Of a stretch of 64,000 nucleotides of DNA, positions 46,874 through 59,600 are shown piece by piece. The notes under the pieces are model-generated. The model saw only the letters and a list, made by a program, of their open reading frames with translations, searched no databases and had not been told where the DNA came from. The position numbers and the translations under genes were made by a program. Within the stretch, counting starts at the first letter, position 1. The number at the start of each line of letters is the position of its first letter. The stretch spans positions 13,519,219 to 13,583,218 of the forward strand of contig OY987251.1 in NCBI GenBank assembly GCA_963920765.1. The letters run 5' to 3'. Source of the stretch: Ulota crispa. Lineage: Eukaryota; Streptophyta; Bryopsida; Orthotrichales; Orthotrichaceae.

Positions 46874-47157
46874 CTTGTACTACTTTCATCCACCATCATT
46901 GTACTACTTTCATCTGTATCATTGTACTACTTTCATCTGTATCATTGTACTACTTTCATCTGTCATCATTGTACTACTTTCATCTGTCATCATTGTACTA
47001 CTTTCATCTGTCATCATTGTACTACTTTCATCTGTCATCATTGTACTACTTTCATCTGTCATCATTGTACTACTTTCATCTGTCATCATTGTACTACTTT
47101 CATCTGTCATCATTGTACTACTTTCATCCACCACCTTGTACTATTTTCATCCATCAT
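46874..47157. repeat. 24-bp minisatellite, about 12 units
   Basis: The unit is CATTGTACTACTTTCATCTG plus TCAT. The first units are shorter (TAT instead of TCAT) and the outermost units carry CCACC in place of CTGTC. The 24-bp period keeps all frames open, giving long artificial repeats on both strands. It begins 14 bp from the end of a Stowaway MITE. Confidence 0.95.
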
Positions 47158-49175
47158 CTCTTCAACCACTAGTCCGGAAATGGAGTATTACAAGAATTTG
47201 GTCCTTCAAATTGGTTTGGTAAAGCTCGTAATGATGATTTTTCTCCTCCCATCATTTAAATTCATGTGTCTATTTGCGTCCAACCCAAGCAGTGCAAACT
47301 TGTAAGGGCGCTTCACAATTGCACTTTATGCTTGATCGGATGCAATAAAGTATTAACAAAATGCTTGAATATTCAAGGAAGAAGTTTCGTTTTTGTTGGA
47401 ACTTGGGTTGTGAGTTGGTTTTTTTGTTTTTGCTAAGCCCAAAAATTCAATTAAAATTATCATTTTTTTAATGTCAAGTCTTCTAACAAAGATTATTGCC
47501 ATGTAAATATATATAAGTATGCCTGGCCCTTATTTAACACCCATTAAGGTAGGAGCGCCATTGTTAGTGTCCCCATCCCCAATATTTACATGTGTTAGTG
47601 ATGTCACTAATTGACAATTAAAAAAAAAGTGGTTATGGGTGACAAAGTGATGGTTATGGTGACAAAGTGATGATTATGGGTGACAAAGTGGTAGATTTGG
47701 GTGACTGGCATAAAAATTTTGAGTGCCCATCTTACTATTTAAGAACTCCTCAAGTTAATATTATGAGCATATGAGCACACTAAAAACATCTCCTACACAC
47801 AACTATACATTTTTTGATGATTTAGGACTTTTAAAAATCTTTGTGAACAAATGCTTGCAATTGGAACTTTCAAATTGAAACCAATATTTTAGATTTCCTC
47901 TTCCTAGCTTAGCACTATTTTGTTCAAAGTTCATCAACTGATTTTCCTACCCCAAAACCCTTAACCCTTAGTTTCATGCTCCTACCTTATCCCGTACCTA
48001 TCTCTTAGATTCTAATGACTCTTTGCCCTTCCTTTCCATGCCTTTTCCTCTCCCTCCCCCACTTCAAATTTTAAATTTTGTGTGACTGACATACACCAAG
48101 TGCTTGACACCCAATGCTTTGTATTAGAGAATTTTGAACTTTTAGTGTTTGTAGAGAATTTTAAAGTTTGGTGAAACATTTTTAGAACACCACTGTTTTT
48201 GGTGACAAACACTCAAGACTTTATAATAGAGAAGAAATTCATGCTTTTTAGAGTTACGAAAAAAATCTGAATTTCCTACAACAGACAAACACTTGAGGCT
48301 TTATAATGTTTATTATAAGTGAGTCAAGACTTGGGACTATGTGAGCTTGTAACTTGTAAGTCCCAATTTACAACCTCTCAACCAATCAAATATTGGGAAT
48401 TCAAATGGGACTCCGGATAAACAGCTCAACAATACCGTTAAGCAGATGTTTTCCTTCATCCAATCAAGGGAACTCTTCAATTATTATTTTTGGAGTATTT
48501 GTAGTAAAATTTGAAATCTGAAGGCACCAAAATTCTGATTGGAACAGCAAGGACGAACGCTTTGGCCTCAAAGGAAATTTGACATCTTCAATTTTGATTA
48601 GAAGTGTGAAAACCAAGGTTCTAAAACCCCTTGTTAATTTGTGTAATATTGAGTATTTTTTGACATGTCAAGTTTTCATTTTAACATTGAATCGCCACAA
48701 TGTTGTTGAACTTCTTACCATTATGTCCATTTTGAATGTTTAGGTTGCAATATTTAGGTTGCAACACCAAACATGTCTTGATGTATATCGTTGCAATATT
48801 TGGGATTAATAGCCAAAGAATATGCACAACTTAGAAGAATTTAGAAATTACAAACTACAAAATGGTTTGCCTTAAGTCATTTGACGTGGATGATTTCTTA
48901 GTTTTTTTGAAAAGTATTCGAGCATCCTCAATGGAAGCAATATGCGTACTTTGTGCCAATATTTTATTAAGTGCTTGTCTCAATGGGATCATTGACCCAA
49001 GAGTTCCAGTATTCCAGTGAGCAAAGTGCACTCATGCCACATTTTCTCCCTTTTGTCAAGTTTTTGCTTGAACCTAGCAAGTCCCTCAAGAAACCTTGGT
49101 CAATATCACCATGGCAACAAAAGAAGTTCAAAAGACAAAATATTTCTGTAAATATTGTTTGTATAGTGCGTGCCA
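47158..49175. other. AT-rich stretch, no gene recognised
   Basis: A short tandem repeat lies at 47634-47700 (GGTTATGGGTGACAAAGTGAT, about 22 bp x 3). Nothing else is recognised. The minus frame at 48012-48212 and plus frame at 48971-49189 have no support. Confidence 0.5.
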
Positions 49176-49592
49176 CCATAAACCAATAAACATTTGGCCA
49201 CAAAATGTCAATGAGTGGTAAGCTTTGGGTGCTATCATCGTCTTTTTGACAAATGATAATTCCAATTCATTTTTGTAACTTTTTTCCTAAGATCTCCTTG
49301 CTTAAAGTTACGAAGAGTTTCAACTGATTGAGAGACTAAAAATTACAAGAAGCTTCAACTTATTAAAAGCTATTACAGCACAAAACAACAAAGATCTAAA
49401 AGTCATATGAACTATTCATAACAACCCTCAATAAGTTGAAACTCTTTGTAACTTTAAGCAGGGAGATCTTAGGGAAAAGTTACAAAAACAGATTGGAATT
49501 ATCATTTGTCAAAAAGACAGTGATAGCACCCAAAGTTGACCACTCTTTGACATTTTGCGGCCAAATGTTTGTTGGTTTATGGTGACACGCAC
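49176..49592. mobile_element. MITE family S copy 1 with 155-bp inverted arms
   Basis: Arms at 49176-49333 and 49434-49592 are near reverse complements (ACCATAAACCAATAAACATT / ATGTTTGTTGGTTTATGGT, and AAATGATAATTCCAAT / ATTGGAATTATCATTT). A loop of about 100 bp separates them. A shorter relative is at 54063-54296. Confidence 0.8.
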
Positions 49593-49757
49593 CGTAGTAT
49601 CTACATCACCTATTAATGTTTCATGAGAGAAACGTAACTAACAAAACATTAAAAAAAAATCCATAATTGAACAAATTTGGGTAATATAGGAAATTTTGAG
49701 TTGTATAAAACCATGGTGATTGGAGACATTATGATATTAGGATGTGAAAGAATTCTC

Positions 49758-50011
49758 TGAACCCCTAAAGGATCAAACAGCCCTTTGCAACTAGTACAAT
49801 ACGTGAGACAATATGGGGTATTTTTCTTGTATTTGGAGTGCATCAACACCTTTATTATATTTGAGATCAACAAAGAAGTTAGAATATAAATCAATGTTGT
49901 TCTAGTGAGGTAGTCAAGATCCCAAATTAAAACTTTTTGTTGGTAACAGATGCCAGTTATACAACAACATATATACAATGTATTATAGTAGCTTGGTCCT
50001 TTAAGGGTTGA
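49758..50011. mobile_element. TTAA-type MITE, family C copy 3 (inverted)
   Basis: Ends are CCCCTAAAGGATCAA and TGGTCCTTTAAGGG. The target sites have decayed to TGAA and TTGA. It is the reverse of 1604-1839. Confidence 0.75.
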
Positions 50012-50199
50012 GATGGACTAGTTCTAGTATAGGAAGAACCCTTGGTGATAGAGACCAAATATCATCAAAATTTTAAATGTCCCTTTAAATGAATATCTAC
50101 CTATGAATCTTGAATTATTTGAGTCTAATAGGACATCAATGCCACCAAAGGGCACGCAAGCACTTATCTTGTGAGCCTATATCACATTTGAAAATGCTT

Positions 50200-50845
50200 T
50201 TAACCCCTAAATGCCCAAAGCCTATTTGAGCTTCTTCGAATTTTCATGAAAGTCAACAATCAACCAACCTTTTTATAAATTTCATCAAGTTTTTTTCAAC
50301 GTTACAAATTTAAACTAAACACGTGAGAAATTACATGGAAAAAGAAAACACAACAATATATTTCTTATAGTTTAAAAGATTATAATGTTTGAACATTAGG
50401 TTGTTAAAACTACAAAACGGATTAAAAATCTTCTAATCCTCATTTCACATGTCAAATCTAAAAAGTTGGCCGCCAAAAAAATACAAGGTGAAAGGTCAAA
50501 CATATCTAAATTAATCAATTTACATGCTTAAAAATCTACCTCTACATATATTTTAAATGGATTTCTAATGTGGATTTTTCTCCAAGCTCTAATGTATTTA
50601 AGGCTCATTTTTGAGATTTTTCAACACTAGAAAACTCAAGATTGTAGTGGACACCCTTATACAAAATCTTGAGTAGAAAAATCATCAACATTCATTTTCA
50701 AAATCAAAATTTTGGTATTGAAAATAAACTTCAAAACAAACTTACATTGAAAAAAAGCACTAAAAATAGTGATTGGATAAGGTGTTATTCATCTTCAAAG
50801 TTTTGTAAAGACCTAAATCTTGTCGCTTGGGCGTTTAGGGGACAA
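50200..50845. mobile_element. TTAA-flanked element, family D copy 3
   Basis: The left TTAA is at 50200-50203 with CCCCTAAATGCCCAA. The right end is GGGCGTTTAGGGG with the target decayed to ACAA. It is homologous over its length to 9859-10510 in the same orientation. Confidence 0.8.
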
Positions 50846-52559
50846 TGATCACAAAAACTTTGTCACACAAAAATGAACTACCAAAAAATGGCCAAATAAC
50901 CATTTGAACTTTGAAACTCAATATCTACGTTAAAGCTGGAGGAGGCCGATTTTGCCAGTTTTAATGCCGTTTATTTTGTCAGAATTGGCACACATGAAGA
51001 TCATCGGAAACACTGGTAGAATTGGCCAAAGCTTCAATGCTAGATAACCAGCCGGTTATCTAGTACAAATTCTCTAACAACTCAAAGGACCTGAACTTAG
51101 TTAAACTATAAAAACACATGTAGTATAACTTCCGAAATCCCTCACATGACTAAAGGGCCATTCACATTTTGTCTCACCTCCCACATCCCATTGATTTCTA
51201 AGAACATAATTAGCCCTTAAATTTTTCATCGACCCAAATTGGGTCGATTGGTTTTTAGCAATGCCATTTATGACTTTAGGAATGTGAAGAGTTACTTGAA
51301 CTTTGACTCATTTGAAAGATAAACAAGTTAGCTATGTAGGGGTGTTTTCAAATTTAGAAGGAGAGTCACCATTGAATTTATAGAAATTTTCAAACCATGT
51401 GTGATTTTGGAGTTGTAATGTTAAATTTTGGCCCTAGATTTGTGAAAGTCTTCTATTTTACTCACAGTTTTTGAAATTTAAGGGTAAAGTGGTCACTATT
51501 GCAAGACCATTTTCTCACTTATTTTTTACCTTAAAAATACAAGACTTGTTTCTATGCGTGTGGAACTTAATTACCTTGAGAATGAGCGTAAGATGCCAAT
51601 TTTTTAAAATGTTATATGTCCAAAAAAGCCAATCAAAGCACAATTTCAATTACTCCAAAAAACTGGTTTCCTTGTAGTACCAATTATATTTTTGTTATAA
51701 TCTTCCAATCGAACCCTTGGATTGAAACCATACTTTGTAGAGATGATAAGGACTTGGCTTTCTATAAGATCTTATGGTTACTTTGGCCTAAAATTGACTC
51801 ATTGTTCTTTAAGCTTCACCCTTTCATAACTTACAAAATTGAGGTCCAAAACACCTTCAAAATGGTTGAAAAATTTAAGGGTTAGTGTAGAGCAAAAATT
51901 TGGGACTTGGCATTCTTCACTATGCTCCAAGTCCCATGCTGTAGTTGCTTACATGGTAACATTTTTTTGTAAGCTTTGGCAACAAATTAAAGAAGGTGGG
52001 ACTTCACTCAAAGCTTGGGTCAACCATTTTGCTAAACCCAACTCTTTCACCTCAAGTACCACCCATATTTTGCATAAATTATTCATGACTCTCTTTAACA
52101 CTCTTTTTTGCCTCAAGAACACAACAAAGATGAGATCTCACATTGAGGTGGAACTTGCAAAGATGAAAAGTGGAGCAATAGTGCAAACCGCCCCCATAAT
52201 ACTACCAAACCATTTCTTACAATAAAATCCGATACTTGTTGGTTATATTAAAAAGAATAGGCACAACAAAGTATCTTCGACTCACCCCCAAAAACATAAG
52301 ACAAGGTAAAGTAACTCACACACAAGGACGGTCCTTTCCCCTTTGTTTTTCCCATTCATACTAGGGGGTACGTGTCACTCACCCAATAGAACTAGAAACA
52401 CAAAATTTAAAAAAAAAAAAAAAAAAGCCCCTTCCTTTGCCACATACCCCACATGCACCCAAGTGACCCAACTCCCCCCAGATTTTTTGAACTTTTACTT
52501 TCCACTTCACAGGATCTTCTCAAACGGAGAAGATTCGATCCCCACATGACCGTTCTAGA
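50846..52559. other. Stretch with broken open frames, no gene recognised
   Basis: From 51471 to 52225 the plus strand stays open in overlapping frames of 68, 89 and 128 codons. The encoded sequences look like folded protein (Trp, Phe and Leu rich) more than random DNA, so a decayed coding element is possible, but I cannot name a family. An A/T homopolymer follows near 52408-52425. Confidence 0.35.
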
Positions 52560-53658
52560 ATAGAGCCACTTGGCAGGTCGCAAACTCGCGACCGGCAAAC
52601 CAGGTCGGTCGGAATCCCGGGACCTACCACCCTCCCCTGTTTCTACACCCCTTCCCCTGTTTCGACAGCCTCGTCGAAACTCCGTCCACTCCACCGACTG
52701 CGCTCGAGTCCATCGCCGTTGCCATCAGCGCGTCGCCAAAGCTTCTTCTTCTTCAACGCCGCATCAGCAATTCAACAGCAGCGCTTCGCGATTTCGGACT
52801 TAATTGCACGCTCTGTCCCCTCGTGCTCCCTTCAAAACCGCGTCTTCTGAAACAAAAAGATGGAAAAGCTTCAGTTTGATTAGATCGCTCTTGATCCTCA
52901 ACAACAATTCTGCTGTACTTGCCCCTTTGTCGTTGTAGTTTTTACCGATCCTTGCACTCTCACACTCTCTCAGAGTTTCACAGTCTCGCATTCCAGTGTC
53001 TCGGTTCTCATGATTCAATTGGAATTGCAAAAATAGCCAAAAAAAAAACAGAGCTTTGTAGACCCAACTTCAGCATTCGCCCTTCTTTTTCTTCCAGTTT
53101 ACGTAGTTCTTGTGGTTTCTGTGGTTCTTGTAGTTTCGCAGGCCAATTTTCTCGATTCTCATGATTCAATTGCAATCTTATAAGCAGTCATAACAATTCT
53201 GTAGAAACAGAGCTCTGTAGTATACCGAACACCAGTATTCGCCCTTCTTTTTCTTCCATTTTTCGTAGTTTACGTCGTTTTTTTGTGGTTTTTGCAGTTT
53301 TCGTAGTTTCGTAGGCCAATTTCTCGGTTTTTATGATTGAATTGTAATCCCAGAAACAGCCAAAAAAATTCTGTAGAAGCAGAGCTTTGTAGACCCATCA
53401 CCAGCATTCGCCCGTCTTCCTTCCAGTTTTCGTAATTTACGTAGTTTTCGTAGTTTTTCGTAGGTTTTGCAGATTCGAAGTTCATTTACTTCACGCGTTT
53501 GGCATCAGTTTTTGTGTCGCAATCGTTTAACTGAGTTGCTTGATGATTTCGGTCGTAATTCGGAGGTGAGTTAGAGTGGGATTCTTGCGATGTAGTGGAA
53601 GAATTGGAGAGATAGAGAGAGATTTGAAGGAGAGAAGTGGAGAGGGAGAGAGTGGGTG
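52560..53658 (+). promoter_or_regulatory. GC-rich promoter and 5' leader region of the NDL gene
   Basis: Composition rises sharply at 52560. The segment 52580-52800 is rich in CT and CG. From about 53000 to 53480 nearly three tandem units follow (spacing about 162 and 169 bp), each with ATTCGCCCTTCTTTTTCTTCC, then a GTAGTTT-rich stretch, then TCTCGGTT.TCATGATT and GAGCTTTGTAG. A GAGA-rich stretch at 53570-53660 leads into the start codon. The transcription start cannot be placed. Part of 52560-52800 could belong to a separate upstream exon. Confidence 0.5.
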
Positions 53659-56600
53659 ATGGGGGAGAGGTGTGATTCTTTTGCTTTGGAGGTGGACGAA
53701 ACGCCGTGGAACGGCCAGGTATTTGCAACAATCAACCAAACCTTCTACCCCTTTGGGTTTTTTTGAGTTTTTAAGAAGGAAAAACAAACAAATGTTTTTG
53801 AGTGGTTACTATAGATGTGTTAGGATTTGAAATTATAGTCCATTTTAGTAGTTTTCTTTTAGATTTAGCTTGAGTTTTTTGTGAAATTTACATTTGGGAG
53901 CATGTTGGGTTTTTCTCATGAAATAATGAGTTAATTAATGAAATAATGGGCTATCCCATGAAATAATGGAGGCGAAAGTTTGATTATGAGAGAAGTGGAG
54001 TTCCTTTTTTGCAAATTTTGTATTCAAAGAAGGTATAATTGTAATGTTTCCGAAAACATATAGTACAAGATACCATAAACCAACAAATGATTGATTAGAA
54101 ATGTCAAAAGAGTTGTCAACTTTGAATGTCAAATAATTTCTTTTTTTGATAAAAAATAGTTCTAATTTGTTTTTGTAGCTTTTATCCTAAGACCTTTTTA
54201 CTTACAATTACAAAGAGTTTTAACTTATTGAGGGGTGCTATGAATGAACAACTCATATGGTTGATAGGTCTTTGTTGGTTTATGCTATCTTGTCTTGCAC
54301 CATAAGAGTTCCATTGTCCCCAATAACAAATTTTTCAAACTCTAGTGTTTTATGGAATAGTTCATTTTTTGTTTTGTTTTCAAAATTCACGTTTTTGTAC
54401 ATTTCTATAAGCGAGTAAATGTGATTTTTGTAATTAGCTCAAGTGAGTGGGTGTTTATTTGCTATTCTATTTATTGTGTATTTGTATGTACTAGATTGGG
54501 ATTTTTTTGCAAAATTGAGCCACGTTTTGTAAAACCTCGTGCTTATAGATTTTGGTCGGTTTGTTTGTTGAGGAGCAGGAGTATTGGGTACCGACTTCGT
54601 TTGGCCACGTGTTTGTAACCGCGTGTGGAGACCAAGACAAGCCCGCACTTCTCACGTACCCCGACATTGGACTTAGTTGTAAGATTTCCAACCAATCAAA
54701 TGAGTCCTTTTAATCCCTAAATGCCTGCGGCACCAAATTTTGGTGTTTGCAATATTCTGAAGTTCAATAAATTTAACTAAGTTACTATTTTTTAATAGTT
54801 TATATTTTGGATTTATTTTTTGTGTAGTCTAATTTTAGGATTAATAATTTGACTTTGAAAATGATCAATTATGAATTTTTTATTCAAGCTTTTGTGTAAG
54901 GGTCTTGATTTTCTTTAGTGTTGAGAGCTCTTGGAAGTGAGCCTCAAATACATCAGATCTTGGAGAAAAATTTACATAAATAATTCATTTGAAAAACTGT
55001 AGAATTTTTTTTGAAAAGCTATAAAGTGATTGGGGTTATGTATGTTATTTCCTTTAACTTTATATTTTTTTTATGGTCATTTTTTTAGATCCAACATGTG
55101 AAAAGAGGATTCAAAGGCTTCAAGTCATTTTTGTAGTTTTAACACCCTCATGATTAAACATTATAATCTTTCAATCCATTAGTGATATTGTTGTGTTTTC
55201 TTTTCTTGTATGACCTCTAACATATCTAGTTTGAATTTGTACGGTTACAATTCAAAAGAACTTGATGCAGCTTATTAAAATGTTGCCTTTTTGTTCAATT
55301 TGAAACAAATTCCTAGAAGCCCAAAAAAGGCCTCAGGCATTTAGAGGTTAAAATAGCTTTTGTTATTTGAGTCTAGTCCATACAAACTCTAAGAAGAAAA
55401 TATAATTATTTAGTTAAATGCAATTGCTTAAGGTGGAAGCATTCATAGCCAACAACACCTTATACACACCCAACTAATAGGATGTGTTATTTTCAATGTC
55501 AGCGTGGTTAGGTGCATTGGAATACGTTCTTCTGTCCTTTCTAAGGTTGGGATCACTTAAGTCATGTCCTCTATCTCAAAGTAAAATATGAAGTAATGAG
55601 CATAAAGTAATTTGGTTAGTATTGGAATTGCATGAGTTTAGAGGTTGGCAACAAGTTCAAAGCACTTTTGACTCCCATAATTCACAATAATTATAGTAAA
55701 ATTTGGAATCCCAATTTTTCTTATCTTCCTACATGGGAAAAATATTTGTTGCCTCAAACTCCTTGTAATTTGTTGCGGAATCACTTAATTTATTGGGTGG
55801 GTGCTCCCACTATAGCTAAGTATTTAGCCAAGTGTAATTATGTAACCAAGCGCAATTATTCAGACAAATACTGTTATTTAACTTGATTTCAACAAAAACA
55901 AAAGAAAAGGTTATTAAGAATTGTTAAACATTGTACATGTAACTACCAAACCATCATAAACATTATGCAGCATTGTGCCATAATTGACAATACTGTAGCA
56001 ATCAAATGTCTGAAGCTACTTTAATGTTACATTTTTAAACAATTTTGGACTATGTAAGAAAATGTAGACTATACAAGGTAGCCGTGACTTGGAGGTATTT
56101 TTGATATCATACACATCCTCTAGATTTTTACTCCCATATATGGCTCTCTATCAAAAGATATTTCTCATGCAAATTAACAATGCTATAGATTAAAAAAACT
56201 TCTCATATCTGTTGGATTCAATTTGTAGACTTTAGATTGTTGCAAATACAGCGTGGATCTTCATAAGCTTGAGGGTCTTTGTAAGCGTGGGATGTGACAA
56301 TTTGTGTTTGTCTGCATTGACAGCTTTCTCTTGTTTTGAGGGACTACTTTCTTCTCCAGATGCTTCCTCGGTGCTCTTCCACAATTTCTGCATTTTCCAT
56401 ATCGAGCCCCCTGGCCATGAGGTTAGTGAACTTCCACTTGGGATTTTTTACTAATATTTCTAGTATATCACTCCATGAAACAATTGCCGAGTATGTGGAC
56501 TCGGGAGTGTGAAATCTCTATTTTTTTATTTTTTTGTTCCGAGAAAAGATAAAGAGAAAATTTTATGGGTACCCCTAAAGTTTGCCATATTTGTATAGGT

Positions 56601-59600
56601 TCCCTAGTTTTTCAGAAATTGCACAAATGCCCTTGGACCATAATTTTCAAACGTTTGTTCTATTGTGCATGCCACTTCCTTCTCTCTTTGTGTGCACATT
56701 ACTTCTTTTTGGTGTTATTGCACTCTTTGCTTTGACATTGGTCATGAAGGAAGAGGTTTGCACAACAAAACAAACGCTTATAAATTATGGTCCAAGAGTA
56801 TTTGTGCAATTTCTGAAAATGCAGGGCAAATATGGCAAACTTCAGGGGTATCCATAAAATTTTCCCAAAAGATAATGCAAACCCTGCCAGTAGGAAAACC
56901 TTGGTCATAGGACCCTGCAGTTATTCTGTCACGAGAGAGAAGAGAGGGGGAAGTGTGGGGGTGTGTCTATGGTTAAGGGTCGAATTGAAATTTGATGCAA
57001 TTTTAATGACATAAGTTTCTTGACAGGCGAAATGTTTTTAGTAGGGAAACAACTCAATATCTTTATTAAGCTAGAGGTAAAAAGTAAAAACCTGTTGCTA
57101 ATTTTGTAGTTGGATAACTTTGTCTCCATTCTCCTTTGTAACGCAATTCAGGATCCCTGCATCCAAACATGAGTTATACAGAATTTCAGATCACATGTAA
57201 AATTCTCATGTTCTCACCCAAGGTGAAAAATCGGAGGTTGAGCAACCCAGGGTCCACATATTAGAATGATCAGTATCATAAGCCACAATTGTCACCCTAG
57301 TTATTTTTATGAGAGCTATTTGTCTATGACGCTCCTATAAATCTATTTAATGTTGAAGAAGAGCTCTGGTTTGTTGAACCAACATGAATGAAGAGTCTAT
57401 TAGTTCAAGACCTAAACACAAAATTCCAGAGAACAATGGGAGATAGGAGAAATAAGTTACAATCCTCATAATTAACGGAGACATTGGTTTGTGTTACCAT
57501 GGATCAGATTGGAGCTCCTGATCTCATTCCAGAGCAAGCATCCATGTCAGTTGATGACCGAGCGGACCAAGTGGCGGAGGTCCTGGATTATTTTGGGTAA
57601 GCACATTCTGCTTTAGTTCATACCCTCTGAATAAAGTGTTACAAACTTTGGCTAAACTTTTGCAAAACCTCTACCAATGTTTTTCATAGCTTTAAAAAAA
57701 GGGAAAATTTCATGGATACCCCTAACGTTTGCAATATTTGCATAGATACCTCTGCTTTTTCAGAAATTGCACAAATACCCTTGGACCATAATTATCAGGC
57801 GTTTGTTTTGTTGTGCATGCCACTGCTTCTCCCTTTGCACGCACACTACTTCTTGTTATGCGTGCGCACAAAGGAAAAAGAGAAATGGCATGCACAACAA
57901 AACAAACACCTGAAATTTTTTGGTCCAAGGATATTGTGAAATTTCTGGAAAAACAGGGGTATCTATGTAATATTGCAAATTTCAGAGGTATCCATGAAAT
58001 TTTCCCTAAAAAATGTGAACAGCATACTGTTCAACTGGAAATCTTAGTACAATTAGCAGTGTTTTTAGCCAGTCGAGGCTTCTAATGAGAACCACATTCG
58101 AGACCATTGATGTAAACATACAAATGCTTAGGTTGTAACTTGGACTGTGCACTTACAGAGTGTGTTACTCTAGGAGGGCTGAGATTTTGATTTTGTGGCC
58201 CTTGCGTGAATTGCAGACTGGATGAGGTGATTGGCTTGGGAGTGTCTGGTGGAGCCTACATTCTCAGTCTATTTGCGGTACTTAGCTTGGTCCATCTCTT
58301 TCTTTCCCGTGCCTGCAATAATCTGAAAACATGACAACTTGAGGTGAAGATGGAAAATAATATGGGCACTTACACGGTAGCAGTTTTTGTTAGACATTTG
58401 GTCCTATTGATTGACTGTTCAAAGAATGCTGTAATATTAACTTGCAACCTATTAAATTTTCATCAAGATAAGATTACCGAAATCTTAAACCAAATTTTTT
58501 CACACGTCTTGTCATTTTGTTACTAGGGTTCTCATTGGCCGAGTCTTGTTCTCAACTTTTTGCTTGATTCGAAGGCTTGTGCGAATAAGCATAAACCTGA
58601 CTTAAGAGTTGTAGCTATTAGTAATGTGCACAAAATATTTACGAGAATGGTAGGATTCTGTAACTAGTGAAGTTTTATTTTAAAACAGATGCACAAAAGA
58701 TGAATTGAAACTTGTCCTAGTCTTTAAAGTAATAGGTCCTATGCACCAAGTGTTTAGCAGTAAGAGAACAATGACTATTGTGAGCATTTTTGCATATAAA
58801 TAGAAGTGTAACAATGGGTACAAAACCTATTTGGTGATGTGCAGTGCAAGTACACGAACCGTGCTTTGGGATTGATCTTGGTGTCACCACTTGCTCAAAG
58901 GCCATCGTGGACTGAATGGCTGCAAAATAAGGTCTTCCATCTTGCTCACCCTATCTTGCAATTTGATGATTCTTTAGATACTCTATTTTTTCCTTTGATA
59001 ACTCTCATGTTTGATAATATAGGTAGTGAGCCCTTCTGGTAATTCAGACGTAAACAGGCAAGAAGTGGAGGAACCTTGACAAGTACATGCTTAGAACACC
59101 ATGAAAATAACAACGTACAACAATAATTAAAGTGTCAAATCCTACCATCCACCATTGTACTCAACCTTTGCGCAATCTTTTGCAATTCACAACTTATTCT
59201 ATAATATCCGAATAGCTCATTTCTGTGTGTTGGAAATCATTTTAATAATGAAAACAAGATCCGCATCAAAAACATTTTAATTCTATGGAAAATTTCATGG
59301 ATACCCCTGAAGTTTGCAATATTTGCATAGATACCCCTGCTTTTTCAGAAATTACACTAATACCCTTGGACCATAATGTTTAGGCATTTATTTGTTGTGC
59401 TTGTACTCCCTTCATGACCAATGTTGAAGACGGGAATGTAATGAAACAAAAAAGAAGCAACGCGCGCACAAAAGAAGAAGGGAATGATATGCACAACAAA
59501 ACAAACACCTGAAAATTTTGGTCAAGGGTATTTGTGTAAATTCTGAAAATGTAGGGGTATCTATGAAAATATTGCAAACTTCAGGGTATCCATGAAATTT

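Noticed and set aside
46874-47157. Regular 24-bp repeats resembling a CRISPR-like array
   Set aside because: Units are contiguous with no unique spacers, and the setting is a plant nucleus. It is a minisatellite.
46792-47305. Long open frames of 126-132 codons over the minisatellite
   Set aside because: The 24-bp period keeps every frame open. The encoded runs only reflect the repeat.
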